A DNA stretch of 64,000 nucleotides from an uncultured Clostridium sp. (GCA_902496665.1 CABVBU010000009.1:23621-87620), one strand, 5' to 3'; positions 43,194 to 52,922 are shown, numbered from the stretch's first letter. Translations and numbers: made by a program. Notes: generated by a model from the sequence alone, not told the origin.

Positions 43194-45167
43194 ATGGCAG
43201 AGAAAGACAACATGAAAGTCAACACATCTCCTGTGGCTGATGTAGAGACAGGTACCGCCGAAGACGTCGAAGCCATCATGAAAAAGTACGACCGTGAATC
43301 GAATACCCGGATCTGGGAAGGCACCCCGAAGCAGGTCATTCGTTTCCTTCTGGCAGCGTTTTCAGTTTTAATGCTCTATATGAACTTGTTTGCAAACTGG
43401 GATGAGCGTGTAAGACGTTCCCTGTTTGTCGGTTTTGTAATTATCCTTTCATTCCTGGTATATCCGATGAAAAAGGGAAGCTCAAAAAAGAATTCCGTTC
43501 CGATCTACGATATTATCCTTATGGTACTCGGAGCTGGTGCTTACTTCTATTTCGTATTTAACTTTAAAACAATTATCGGCCACGCGACACGAATCAGCCA
43601 GACAGAGGTTATCGTTGGCGTGATCGGTATCCTGATCTTAGCAGAAACATGCCGCCGCGTTGTAGGTATTCCGATCCTCTGTGTGGCGACATTCTTTGTG
43701 GGTTACGCGTTTTATAACGGACTTGGACAGGGCAGAGCCTTTGCGGTAGTCTTAAAGTCCATCGTTTACAACCTGTTCTATACGACGAGTGGTGTCATCG
43801 GTACTCCGATCGGTGTCTGCTCCACATATATCGCACTGTTTATCCTGTTCGGCGCTTTCCTTGAGGCGACCGGTATTTCTGAATTCTTCATTCAGTTAGC
43901 AAACTCCTTGGCAGGCGCTTCCACAGGCGGCCCGGCAAAGGTAGCGGTTATCTCCTCTGCCCTTTGCGGTATGGTATCCGGAAGCTCTGTTGGTAACACA
44001 GTAACAACTGGTTCCGTAACGATCCCGTTAATGAAGAAGACCGGTTATCAGGGCGAATTCGCAGGTGCCGTTGAGGCAGCTTCCTCCACCGGTGGACAGA
44101 TCATGCCGCCGATCATGGGCGCCGCCGCATTCTTAATGGCTGAGATGGTAGGCGTTCAGTACGGCGAGATCGCGATGAGAGCGATCTTCCCGGCACTCCT
44201 CTATTTCACAGGTATCTTCATTACTGTACATCTTGAGGCAAAGAGACTTGGCTTAAAGGGTATCCCGAAGGATGAGCTTCCGAAATTCGGACCGTTATTT
44301 GTCCGTCAGGGTTATCTTCTTATTCCGCTGGTTGCCCTTGTTGCAATGGTTATGATGGGCTACACGATGTCCCGTGCAGCGATCATCGCTACCGCCCTTG
44401 CAATCCTTGTCAGCATGCCGAATAAAGAAACAAGAATGAACCTGACAAGATTCATCAACGCGTTGGAGGCAGGCGGTAAGAATACACTTTCCGTAGCTGT
44501 TGCCTGCGGCGTTGCCGGAATCATCGCCGGTGTCGTAACAATGACCGGTCTTGGACAGCTTCTGATCTCCGCAATCGTCGGCGTTGCCGGTGACCGCGTG
44601 ATCGTAGCCCTGTTCCTTACTATGTTAACCTGTATCGTTCTTGGTATGGGCGTTCCGACAACTGCAAACTACATCATTATGGCTACCACATGTGCACCGA
44701 TCCTTGTAAACGGTATGGGAATCAACAAGATCGCTGCCAACATGTTCGTATTCTACTTCGGTATCGTAGCAGATATCACACCGCCGGTTGCTCTTGCGGC
44801 TTACGCAGGATCCGCGATCGCGAAATCCAACCCGATGAAGACCGCGTTAAACGCATCCCGTCTTGCGATCGCAGCGTTCATCGTACCGTATATCTTCGCG
44901 TTTAACCCGGCAATGTTATTTATCGATACAGGCGTTATTGGTGTTGTAACGATCATCATAACATCCCTGATCGGTCTGTTCGGCGTTGCAGCCGGCCTTG
45001 AAGGCTACATGTTCGCGAACCTGAATGTGATCGAGAGACTCTTATCCATCGTCGGAGGTCTCTGCCTGATCATTCCGGGAACCGTGACAGACATTGTCGG
45101 TATCGTTCTTGTCGGTATCTCCGCGGCACTGCAGATGATGCAGAAGAAAAAAGCGGCGGCGGCGTGA
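43194..45167 (+). CDS. fused TRAP transporter permease (4TM/12TM)
   Basis: A 657-residue inner-membrane protein with about 16 or more hydrophobic segments, combining the small and large TRAP subunits, as is standard for TAXI systems. Signature stretches are GPAKVAVISSALCGMVSGSSVGN, AASSTGGQIMPPIMGAAAFLM and GMGVPTTANYIIMAT. ATG 43194 follows AGGAGG by 7 nt; an in-frame upstream GTG (43137) adds 19 unrelated residues. Confidence 0.94.
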   Translation: MAEKDNMKVNTSPVADVETGTAEDVEAIMKKYDRESNTRIWEGTPKQVIRFLLAAFSVLMLYMNLFANWDERVRRSLFVGFVIILSFLVYPMKKGSSKKNSVPIYDIILMVLGAGAYFYFVFNFKTIIGHATRISQTEVIVGVIGILILAETCRRVVGIPILCVATFFVGYAFYNGLGQGRAFAVVLKSIVYNLFYTTSGVIGTPIGVCSTYIALFILFGAFLEATGISEFFIQLANSLAGASTGGPAKVAVISSALCGMVSGSSVGNTVTTGSVTIPLMKKTGYQGEFAGAVEAASSTGGQIMPPIMGAAAFLMAEMVGVQYGEIAMRAIFPALLYFTGIFITVHLEAKRLGLKGIPKDELPKFGPLFVRQGYLLIPLVALVAMVMMGYTMSRAAIIATALAILVSMPNKETRMNLTRFINALEAGGKNTLSVAVACGVAGIIAGVVTMTGLGQLLISAIVGVAGDRVIVALFLTMLTCIVLGMGVPTTANYIIMATTCAPILVNGMGINKIAANMFVFYFGIVADITPPVALAAYAGSAIAKSNPMKTALNASRLAIAAFIVPYIFAFNPAMLFIDTGVIGVVTIIITSLIGLFGVAAGLEGYMFANLNVIERLLSIVGGLCLIIPGTVTDIVGIVLVGISAALQMMQKKKAAAA

Positions 45168-45197
45168 AAATGGGCGAAGTAGTGAACTAAGATATCA

Positions 45198-45303
45198 TTG
45201 AATTTGAAAAAATAGTATGTTATAATTATTTTGAAAAGAGAAGATATAGTTCAGGGAATAAAACGAACCCCCTCAGAGGTGCTAGCTCTGAGGGGGTTCT
45301 TCC
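45198..45303 (+). ncRNA. candidate antisense antitoxin RNA and its promoter (45-kb module)
   Basis: TTGAAT (45198-45203), 17-bp spacer, TATAAT (45221-45226) with TGT extension form a strong plus-strand promoter. The transcript, about 70 nt, would end at the hairpin 45265-45299 and overlap the end of the minus-strand toxin message. Confidence 0.5.
45265..45299. terminator. bidirectional terminator shared by the toxin gene and antisense RNA
   Basis: Perfect 14-bp stem (45265-45278 with 45286-45299), 7-nt loop, T-rich on both sides. Confidence 0.88.
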
Positions 45304-45330
45304 CATTTTATGTAGTTGGGCATCTACAGG

Positions 45331-45423
45331 TTATTTTTCCAGCTTACTGTCTAACCATTTGATGATGTAATGACACACTACACCAGCCATGACAGCTACT
45401 ATAAAGGAGAAGATATAATTCAA
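45331..45423 (-). CDS. 30-residue hydrophobic peptide, type I toxin candidate
   Basis: From TTG 45423: MNYIFSFIVAVMAGVVCHYI is one membrane helix, then KWLDSKLEK. The ribosome site AGGAGGTGAT is a full match to the 16S tail, which supports translation despite the TTG start. The minus-strand extended -10 TGTTATACT at 45479-45471 would drive it. Small one-helix peptides with a K-W-L-D tail fit Fst/TxpA-like toxins; the toxin function is inferred. Confidence 0.6.
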   Translation of the reverse strand: MNYIFSFIVAVMAGVVCHYIIKWLDSKLEK

Positions 45424-45470
45424 ATAAATCACCTCCTCCCTATTACCAGTGTAAAAAGGGTAATAGAAAA

Positions 45471-45479
45471 AGTATAACA
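45471..45479 (-). promoter_or_regulatory. extended -10 promoter of the 45-kb toxin
   Basis: Minus strand TGTTATACT, with no convincing -35. Confidence 0.45.
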
Positions 45480-45554
45480 TAAAGGTTTGAGAAACTATAG
45501 TGTGTCCAGTATAAAACAGACATTTCATAATACTTTTTTCAACAGAAATTATCT

Positions 45555-45583
45555 TGCAACCCCCCAAAATTTATGCTACACTT
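45555..45583 (+). promoter_or_regulatory. promoter of thrC
   Basis: TTGCAA, 17-bp spacer, TACACT with TGC extension. Confidence 0.75.
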
Positions 45584-45632
45584 GCCCTAAAGTTTACCAC
45601 TGTACCTGTTTAAAGAGAGAGGAAGGAAAACG

Positions 45633-47112
45633 ATGGCAGAATTATTATATGGAAGTACCCGCGGCGGGGACAGCATCCCAGGCGGTTTTAAAAGGACTTG
45701 CAAATGATGGTGGACTCTATGTCCCGGAGCGCATCCCGACACTGGATGTGACAATGGACGAGCTTGCCGGAATGACATATCAGGAGACAGCATACGCAGT
45801 TATGAAGCAGTTTCTGACCGATTACACGGAAGAAGAGCTGAAATACTGTATTTCCCACGCATATGACGAGAAATTCGACACAGAGGAGATCGCACCGTTA
45901 GCAAAAGCGGATGGCATGTATTTCCTGGAGCTGTTCCACGGGAAGACCATCGCCTTCAAGGATATGGCACTCTCCATTCTGCCGTACCTTATGACGACAG
46001 CTGCAAAGAAAAACCACGCAAAAAATGAGATCGTGATCCTGACCGCTACATCCGGAGATACCGGAAAGGCAGCTATGGCCGGATTTGCCGATGTTCCGGG
46101 AACAAGGATCATCGTTTTCTACCCGAAGAACGGCGTAAGCCGCGTTCAGGAACTCCAGATGCTGACCCAGAAAGGCGCAAACACATCCGTAGTCGGAATC
46201 GAAGGAAACTTTGACGATGCCCAGACTGGCGTAAAGAAGATCTTTGGCAACAAAGAATTCGCGAAAGAACTGGATGCTATGGGATTCCAGCTTTCCTCCG
46301 CAAACTCCATCAACATCGGACGCCTTGTTCCGCAGGTCGTTTACTATGTATACGCATACGCGAAGCTTCTCGCAAACGGTGAGATCGAAAAAGACGAGAA
46401 GGTCAACGTCGTAGTTCCGACCGGAAACTTCGGAAATATCCTGGCAGCATACTTCGCAAAACAGATGGGCGTACCGTTCGGCAAGCTGATCTGCGCATCC
46501 AACGACAATAAGGTCCTGTACGACTTCTTCCAGACAGGCACATACGATAAGAACCGTGAGTTTATCCTGACCACATCTCCGTCCATGGACATCCTCGTTT
46601 CCAGCAACTTAGAGCGCTTGCTCTACTTAAGCTGCGGAAGAGATGCCGCAAAGACAAAAGCGATGATGGAGCAGCTTTCTACGAATGGAAAATACGAGAT
46701 CACAGCGGACATGAAGGAATTCATGAAGGACTTCTGTGCCGGATATGCGGATATGGAAGAGAATGCGAAGGAGATCCGGAAAGTATTCGACGATACCGGA
46801 TATCTGATCGACACACACACAGGCGTCGCAGCAGCCGTTTACGAGCAGTATAAGGCGAAGACCGGCGATACCACAAAGACTGTGATCGCGTCCACAGCAA
46901 GCCCGTACAAGTTCTCCAGAAGTGTTATGGAGGCAGTCCTCGGAAAGAAAGAAGATGCCGATGAGTTCGCCCTGATCGACGAGATGGAGCGCATTTCCGG
47001 TGTGAAGATCCCGCAGGCCATCGAGGAGATCCGCGATGCGAAGATCCTCCACAACCGCCAGTGCAAGCCGGAGGAAATGGAAGAAACTGTGAAACAAACC
47101 TTTTCAAAGTAG
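45633..47112 (+). CDS. thrC: threonine synthase with an apparent N-terminal frameshift
   Basis: PLP enzyme that converts O-phosphohomoserine to threonine. The main frame (from 45649) gives 487 residues with the PLP lysine in HGKTIAFKDMALS, TATSGDTGKAA and SSANSINIGRLVPQ. The usual N-terminus, M-x-LLY-x-STR, is present (MAELLYGSTRG from ATG 45633, with its own AGAGGAAGG ribosome site) but lies in a different frame that stops at 45705-45707. The family motif TASQAVLKGLANDGG resumes one base out of phase. Either bases are missing (8 nt would restore a normal spacing), the read has an indel, or translation uses ATG 45649, which has no ribosome site. Confidence 0.85.
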
Positions 47113-47129
47113 GGTAAATCGGTTATAAT
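47101..47129 (+). promoter_or_regulatory. promoter of fbaA
   Basis: TTTTCA, 17-bp spacer, TATAAT (47124-47129), overlapping the end of thrC. Confidence 0.65.
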
Positions 47130-47255
47130 AAAATTATCATGACAACAGTACCTGTTGGGAATAGATGGTGTCTGCTCCGCATATAAATGGAAACAGACGG
47201 CAGATCCGGCGGGACAGGTTGTTCTGTCAAAATAACGATTCAAATGGAGGCCTAT

Positions 47256-48122
47256 ATGTTAGTAACAGCGAAAGAAATGCTTGAGAAAGCAAGAGACGGC
47301 AAGTACGCAGTAGGACATTTCAACATCAACAACCTTGAGTGGACAAAAGCGATCCTGCAGACAGCAGAGGAACTGAGATCCCCGGTTATCCTGGGTGTTT
47401 CAGAGGGCGCAGGAAAATACATGACAGGCTTTAAGACCGTAGTAGGTATGGTAAACGGTATGTTAGAAGAGATGAAGATCACTGTTCCGGTAGCTCTTCA
47501 CTTAGACCATGGTACTTACGAGGGATGCTTAAAGTGCATCGATGCTGGATTCTCCTCCATCATGTTCGACGGTTCTCACTATCCGATCGAAGAGAACGTT
47601 GAGAAGACAAAAGAACTGATCCGTATCTGCCGTGAAAAGGGAATGTCCCTCGAGGCAGAGGTCGGCGCGATCGGCGGTGAGGAAGATGGCGTGATCGGTA
47701 TGGGCGAGTGCGCAGATCCGAACGAGTGCAAGATGATCGCTGACCTTGGCGTTGATATGTTAGCAGCAGGTATCGGCAACATCCACGGAAAATATCCGGC
47801 AAACTGGAAGGGCTTAAGCTTTGAGACACTTGCAGCTGTCAAAGAGGCTGTAGGCGATATGCCGCTCGTTCTCCACGGCGGTACCGGTATTCCGGAAGAT
47901 ATGATCAAGAAAGCGATCTCCCTCGGCGTAGCAAAGATCAACGTTAACACCGAGTGTCAGCTCGCGTTCGCAGACGCTACAAGAAAGTACATCGAAGCAG
48001 GCAAGGATCTCGAAGGAAAGGGATTCGACCCGAGAAAACTTCTTGCACCGGGTGCAGAAGCGATCAAAGCGACCGTAAAGACAAAAATGGAGTTATTCGG
48101 TTCTGTCGGCAAAGCTGACTAA
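47256..48122 (+). CDS. fbaA: class II fructose-bisphosphate aldolase
   Basis: A 288-residue zinc enzyme of glycolysis and gluconeogenesis that splits or forms fructose-1,6-bisphosphate; tagatose-bisphosphate is an alternative. Motifs: ALHLDHGTYEGC (catalytic Asp and zinc His), MFDGSHYP, GIGNIHGKYP and LVLHGGTGIP (zinc His residues), ending in KINVNTECQ. ATG 47256 follows TGGAGG by 5 nt; the upstream in-frame ATG 47187 is rejected for lack of a site. Single gene with its own promoter and terminator. Confidence 0.95.
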   Translation: MLVTAKEMLEKARDGKYAVGHFNINNLEWTKAILQTAEELRSPVILGVSEGAGKYMTGFKTVVGMVNGMLEEMKITVPVALHLDHGTYEGCLKCIDAGFSSIMFDGSHYPIEENVEKTKELIRICREKGMSLEAEVGAIGGEEDGVIGMGECADPNECKMIADLGVDMLAAGIGNIHGKYPANWKGLSFETLAAVKEAVGDMPLVLHGGTGIPEDMIKKAISLGVAKINVNTECQLAFADATRKYIEAGKDLEGKGFDPRKLLAPGAEAIKATVKTKMELFGSVGKAD

Positions 48123-48152
48123 GCCGTTTAGCTTGCATTATCATGCAGTTAA

Positions 48153-48187
48153 AAATGTTCTCCCTCGTATCAGGGAGAACATTTTTT
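48153..48187 (+). terminator. terminator after fbaA
   Basis: Perfect 13-bp stem (48153-48165 with 48172-48184), 6-nt loop, six T residues. Confidence 0.93.
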
Positions 48188-48202
48188 CAAGCTAAAATTG
48201 GA

Positions 48203-48248
48203 ATTCAGCCGAAATACCCTGGCAGACCATGATTGGAACAGGCTGAAT
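48203..48248 (+). other. long-loop inverted repeat in the glnN leader
   Basis: ATTCAGCC (48203-48210) and GGCTGAAT (48241-48248) enclose a 30-nt loop in the 180-nt gap before glnN. It may be a regulatory hairpin; I cannot match it to a known riboswitch. Confidence 0.3.
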
Positions 48249-48335
48249 ATTTACAGGTAATTCTTATACCTTTTTAAAGTACGATTTCACCCCATGCCAT
48301 AACGGGCGGATTATACAGAATTGAGGAGGAAAACT

Positions 48336-50453
48336 ATGAGCGAAACTATCAATGTGGAGGCAATCTTCGGAGAGAACGTCTTTAACGACTCCGTGATGAA
48401 AGAACGCCTTCCGAAAAGCGTCTACAAGAAATTAAAGCAGACCATCGAGGATGGCAGCGAACTGGACCCGACGATCGCTGACGTGGTTGCCCACGCGATG
48501 AAGGACTGGGCAGTCGACAATGGCGCGACCCACTATACCCACTGGTTCCAGCCCCTTACCGGCGTAACCGCTGAGAAACACGATTCCTTTATCGGAAACT
48601 TCGATTCCCAGGGCAAAGTCTTAATGGATCTCTCAGGAAAAGAGCTGATCAAGGGCGAGACCGACGGTTCTTCCTTCCCGTCCGGCGGCCTGCGCGCCAC
48701 CTTCGAGGCCCGCGGCTATACTGCCTGGGACTGCACTTCCCCGGCATTCTTAAAGAAAGACGCAACCGGCGTTACACTCTGTATCCCGACCGCGTTCTGC
48801 TCCTACAGAGGTGAAGCGCTCGATAAAAAGACCCCGCTTCTCCGTTCCATGCAGGCCATCGATAAAGAGGCGACAAGAATCTTCCACCTCTTCGGCCACG
48901 CAGAAGTAAAGCGTGTCACCCCGTCCGTAGGACCGGAGCAGGAGTATTTCCTGATCGACCGCGACAAATATTTAAAGAGAAAAGACCTGATCTACACCGG
49001 ACGCACCCTGTTCGGCGCAATGCCGCCTAAGGGCCAGGAGATGGATGACCACTACTACGGCGTTATCCGCGAGCGGATCGGTTCCTATATGAAAGAGTTA
49101 AATGAAGAGCTCTGGAAGCTGGGCGTTACCGCAAAGACCCAGCACAACGAGGTCGCTCCGGCACAGCACGAGCTGGCAACGATCTACACAAAGGCAAACC
49201 TTGCCGTTGACCACAACCAGATCGTTATGGAGACAATGAAAAAGGTCGCAAACCGTCACGGTATGGCATGCCTGCTCCACGAGAAACCGTTCCAGGGTGT
49301 CAACGGCTCCGGTAAACATAACAACTGGTCCCTGGCTTCCGACACCGGCATCAACATGCTGGATCCGGGCGTAACCCCGCATGAGAATATCCAGTTCCTT
49401 CTGGTTCTTGCCTGCATTATGAAAGCAGTTGACCGCCATGCGGATCTGCTCCGTCAGTCCGCGGCTGTTCCGGGAAATGACTTCCGCCTTGGCGCTCAGG
49501 AGGCACCGCCTGCGATCATCTCCATCTTCGTCGGCGAGCAGCTTGAGGACGTGATCGACCAGCTGATCTCCACAGGTTCCGCGACCCACTCCAAGACCGG
49601 CGGTACCTTAAAGACCGGTGTTACCACTCTCCCGGACTTTGATAAGGACGCAACCGACAGAAACCGTACATCACCGTTCGCGTTCACAGGAAATAAGTTC
49701 GAGTTCCGTATGGTCGGCTCCTCCGACTCCGTTTCCTCCGCAAATGTTGTATTAAATACCATCGTCGCTGAGGCATTCAAAGAGGCGGCTGACGAGCTTG
49801 AAAAGGCAGAAGATTTCGATCTCGCTGTCCATGATATGATCAAGAAGCTTCTCGCTGACCACCGCCGTATCATCTTCAACGGCAACGGCTACAGCGAGGC
49901 ATGGGTAGAAGAGGCAGAGCGCCGCGGACTCCCGAACTTAAAGTGCATGGTAGACGCGATCCCGTCCCTCGTTACCGACAAAGCGTTCAAGCTGTTTGGA
50001 GACTTCGGCGTATACACGAAGGAAGAGCTGGTGGCAAGAGCGGAGATTGAGTATGAGTCTTATGCGAAATCCGTAAATATCGAGGCGAAGGCGATGATCA
50101 ACATCGCAGGAAAGCAGCTGATCCCGGCTGTTGTCCGCTACACGACCGTCCTCGCCCAGTCCTTGAGCGCTGTGAAGGCTGCATGCCCGGAAGCTGACAA
50201 CAGCGTCCAGACAGAACTTCTCATCGAAGTTTCCGACCTCCTCTCCGACATGAAGGTTGCCCGCGCGAAACTCGAAGATCTGGTAGAAGAGTACCAGCAT
50301 ATCGACAGCATGGAAAAACGCGCCCACTTCTGCTACGACGAGATCATCCCGGCCATGCAGGCTCTGCGTGACCCGGCAGATCATCTTGAAATGATCGTAG
50401 ATAAGGAATACTGGCCGATTCCGAGCTATGGGGATATGATCTTTGAGGTGTAA
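48336..50453 (+). CDS. glnN: glutamine synthetase type III
   Basis: A 705-residue ATP-dependent enzyme joining glutamate and ammonia. The length and the GSIII pattern are clear: FPSGGLRATFEARGYTAWD, PSVGPEQEYFLIDR, KTQHNEVAPAQHE (catalytic Glu and His), EKPFQGVNGSGKHNNWS, RNRTSPFAFTGNKFEFR. ATG 48336 follows AGGAGGA by 5 nt. It is monocistronic. GSIII is common in Lachnospiraceae and Bacteroidota. Confidence 0.97.
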   Translation: MSETINVEAIFGENVFNDSVMKERLPKSVYKKLKQTIEDGSELDPTIADVVAHAMKDWAVDNGATHYTHWFQPLTGVTAEKHDSFIGNFDSQGKVLMDLSGKELIKGETDGSSFPSGGLRATFEARGYTAWDCTSPAFLKKDATGVTLCIPTAFCSYRGEALDKKTPLLRSMQAIDKEATRIFHLFGHAEVKRVTPSVGPEQEYFLIDRDKYLKRKDLIYTGRTLFGAMPPKGQEMDDHYYGVIRERIGSYMKELNEELWKLGVTAKTQHNEVAPAQHELATIYTKANLAVDHNQIVMETMKKVANRHGMACLLHEKPFQGVNGSGKHNNWSLASDTGINMLDPGVTPHENIQFLLVLACIMKAVDRHADLLRQSAAVPGNDFRLGAQEAPPAIISIFVGEQLEDVIDQLISTGSATHSKTGGTLKTGVTTLPDFDKDATDRNRTSPFAFTGNKFEFRMVGSSDSVSSANVVLNTIVAEAFKEAADELEKAEDFDLAVHDMIKKLLADHRRIIFNGNGYSEAWVEEAERRGLPNLKCMVDAIPSLVTDKAFKLFGDFGVYTKEELVARAEIEYESYAKSVNIEAKAMINIAGKQLIPAVVRYTTVLAQSLSAVKAACPEADNSVQTELLIEVSDLLSDMKVARAKLEDLVEEYQHIDSMEKRAHFCYDEIIPAMQALRDPADHLEMIVDKEYWPIPSYGDMIFEV

Positions 50454-50490
50454 GAGAGAATAGATAAGAATACATAGTATGAGAATAAAA

Positions 50491-50534
50491 GCGCCGCCCT
50501 GCGGGAGAAGATCCTGCGGGGCGGCGTGTTTTTT
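50491..50534 (+). terminator. terminator after glnN
   Basis: 14-bp GC-rich stem with two wobbles (50492-50505 with 50513-50526) and a run of T. Confidence 0.92.
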
Positions 50535-50560
50535 ACTGACACAGATCTGATATTACAGTT

Positions 50561-52801
50561 TTACTTCGGTCCAGCAGTCTGATACTCAGACAGATTCGAA
50601 GAAGTAGAAGAAGAATTTGAACTTCCCGGCACGGTCGTACTGGAAGAACCGGAACCATAGTTATAGTACGCATTGGCGCTTCCCGGTCCGGTCACGCTGC
50701 CGGTGTCGGTATAATAATTATTATTGCTGCCTGTCGCGTTGCTGCCCGGAGCTGTAGTTGATGCAGAGCCAGAGTTAGAGCTTCCGGAACCTGAGCTGTT
50801 GCTGTTGGAGTATCCCGGACCGCCGGTCTGGTAACTGCCGGAGGTGCTTGTTCCACTGCTGGAAGTGGAAGCAGAGGTACCACTTGAACTTCCCGGTCCC
50901 CCTGTCTGGTAATTCCCTGCCGACATACCCGTATTCGTCTGGGAGGCTCCGGCAGTCGTGGCTCCAGTTGTAGTGGTCATTGAACCACCAGGAGCAGATC
51001 CGGCCGCCGCGTTTCCGCTTCCACTATTACCTGTAGTAATCCCATTCTGCGCATTACCCGCCGCCGGAGTACCCGTATAATTTCCGTTCGTCACAGTCCC
51101 GGCTGTTCCCGGCGTATAAACACTTCCCGCCGAGCCGCCATCGATCGCGGACGTCTCACTCAGGCATACACCGCTCTGGTTAAACGTATAATTCACATTA
51201 TTCACAACAAATGATCCGTTCGCGATCATCTTGCCATCCGCCGGATTCAGATAATAATACCTTCCGCCGTCATTCAGCCAGCCCGTGATCATATGCCCGG
51301 CCTGATTGAAGTAATACCAGCTCTTGTCGATCTGCTTCCAGCCCACCGCCATCACACCGGATACGGTGTCCATATAATATTTGTTCGTTCCGTCACTCTG
51401 CCATCCGATGACCATCCGCCCATCGGTGTGGAGATAGTAGAACTTTCCGTCAAGCTGCATCCATCCGGTCATCAGCTTTCCTTCATTATTGAAGTAATAC
51501 CAGTAACCGTCAAGCTTCGTCCAGCCAGCCGCCATCGCGCCGTTTGCGTCAAAGTAGTACAGCAGGCCGTCGATCGTCTGCCAACCCGTCAGCATCGTTC
51601 CATCCTGCTGGAGGAAATACCGCTTTCCATCAATATCCGCCCATCCGCGGACAAGCTTACCGTCACTGTTAAAGTAGTAATATTTCCCGTCCATCTTTCG
51701 CCATCCGGTCACCATAGAGCCGTTGCCGCGCATATAGTAATAATCGTTTCCGATCCGCAGCCATCCGATCACCATCGCGCCGTTCAACAGATAATAGTAC
51801 GTTCCGTCAACCTGGATCCAGTCTTTTGCCATCGTGCCATCGGACTTGAGATAATACCACGCGTCCTCCGCCTTCAGCCATCCGGTTTTCATCTGTCCGG
51901 TAGTAGGGAGAAGGTAGTAGTACTGGTTGTCGAGAAGCAGCCATCCCTTAAACTGGGTTCCGTCCGCGTTCAGATAATACCAGCTCTGCCCGTCATTGAT
52001 CCAGCCTGTCTGCTTTACATAATTCTTATAATAATACCATTTATCCCCGATCAGCCGCCACCGGTTCGCCGGAAGCTTGCTGCTCAAGTCCTTAAAGGTA
52101 AAGTTGATATCCACATTTCCGCTGATCCCGTTTACCGTTCCCTGGTTCGACGCCTGCCACATTGCCGCACCCTGGTAGGTTGGCTTCGAGTCATAACGGG
52201 CAACCCACACGTCATAGTGGACCTTCGTCATGTCGATCTTATTGCTGATCCAGTAATCATTCGTGTAGACCATCGGATAATATCCAGCCGTCTCCACCTT
52301 CTTACAGAATGCGTTGATAATATCGGAGACCTGTGCCGGAGTCAGGCTGTTCATCTCCTGCGCCTCCACATCGAGAACTACCGGGTAGGAGATTGGATAG
52401 TCCTTGATAAGGTTCAGGACAAAATCCGCGTCGGATTCCGCCATCGCGGTAGTCGTCGCGTAGGAATAAAGGTAAACGCCGACCCGGAGACCCGCTGCGG
52501 ACGCCCCGCGCACATTCGTTTCAAAATACGGATCCACCGCGTTGTTGTACCGCGTTCCGATCATCGCGAACTGGATATCATCAGCGGCGACTGCGGACCA
52601 GTTGATATTCTGCTGCCATTGGGAAACATCGACGCCCCGGGACAGGATACCGGTAAGCACGGAACCGTCACTTCCAATATTATAGGAGCCGGATGCGTTC
52701 TTCTGCCAGGAAGCCGCCCACGCCGGAACCGCCGGACTCACTGCGGAAAAAGCCATGACGGCACTTAAAAGAACCGCCGCCGCCCGTTTCTTTTGTCTCA
52801 T
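50561..52801 (-). CDS. GH25 muramidase with choline-binding repeats and Ser/Gly-rich tail
   Basis: A 746-residue secreted cell-wall hydrolase. A Sec signal ends in PAWAAS (about residue 31). The GH25 lysozyme domain spans about 50-245: RGVDVSQWQ, then the catalytic LDVEAQ with its D-x-E pair, and the closing GNVDINFTF. About fourteen choline-binding repeats with GWxxxxGxWYYxxxxG spacing follow (about 250-560). The last 180 residues are low complexity Ser/Gly/Thr with a recurring YQT[GA]GP motif. Choline repeats fit the phosphocholine-activating gene next door. Confidence 0.93.
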   Translation of the reverse strand: MRQKKRAAAVLLSAVMAFSAVSPAVPAWAASWQKNASGSYNIGSDGSVLTGILSRGVDVSQWQQNINWSAVAADDIQFAMIGTRYNNAVDPYFETNVRGASAAGLRVGVYLYSYATTTAMAESDADFVLNLIKDYPISYPVVLDVEAQEMNSLTPAQVSDIINAFCKKVETAGYYPMVYTNDYWISNKIDMTKVHYDVWVARYDSKPTYQGAAMWQASNQGTVNGISGNVDINFTFKDLSSKLPANRWRLIGDKWYYYKNYVKQTGWINDGQSWYYLNADGTQFKGWLLLDNQYYYLLPTTGQMKTGWLKAEDAWYYLKSDGTMAKDWIQVDGTYYYLLNGAMVIGWLRIGNDYYYMRGNGSMVTGWRKMDGKYYYFNSDGKLVRGWADIDGKRYFLQQDGTMLTGWQTIDGLLYYFDANGAMAAGWTKLDGYWYYFNNEGKLMTGWMQLDGKFYYLHTDGRMVIGWQSDGTNKYYMDTVSGVMAVGWKQIDKSWYYFNQAGHMITGWLNDGGRYYYLNPADGKMIANGSFVVNNVNYTFNQSGVCLSETSAIDGGSAGSVYTPGTAGTVTNGNYTGTPAAGNAQNGITTGNSGSGNAAAGSAPGGSMTTTTGATTAGASQTNTGMSAGNYQTGGPGSSSGTSASTSSSGTSTSGSYQTGGPGYSNSNSSGSGSSNSGSASTTAPGSNATGSNNNYYTDTGSVTGPGSANAYYNYGSGSSSTTVPGSSNSSSTSSNLSEYQTAGPK

Positions 52802-52846
52802 GGAAATCCCCCTTTAAAAGCTGTACATTAAAATTCTTATCTTGCA

Positions 52847-52919
52847 AGCTGACAGACCTGATGCCGGATGTAGCTGCCGGTACCAGGCAGCGCTGTACTT
52901 CCGAAACCGTCGATCAGCT
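52847..52919 (-). other. structured leader of the muramidase gene, riboswitch candidate
   Basis: AGCTGA (52847-52852) pairs with TCAGCT (52914-52919) and encloses a hairpin GCTGCC-7-GGCAGC (52873-52891). It sits 45 nt before the gene start, where cyclic-dinucleotide riboswitches often control wall hydrolases, but I cannot match a known consensus. Confidence 0.35.
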
Positions 52920-52922
52920 ATA

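Noticed and set aside
45487..45648. 54-codon N-terminal extension of threonine synthase
   Set aside because: It translates promoter and leader sequence (TTGCAA-17-TACACT lies within) and matches no ThrC N-terminus.
51293..52768. 491-codon ORF on the plus strand
   Set aside because: It is the antisense of the repeat-rich muramidase gene; the periodic sequence keeps stop codons out. No ribosome site or family resemblance.
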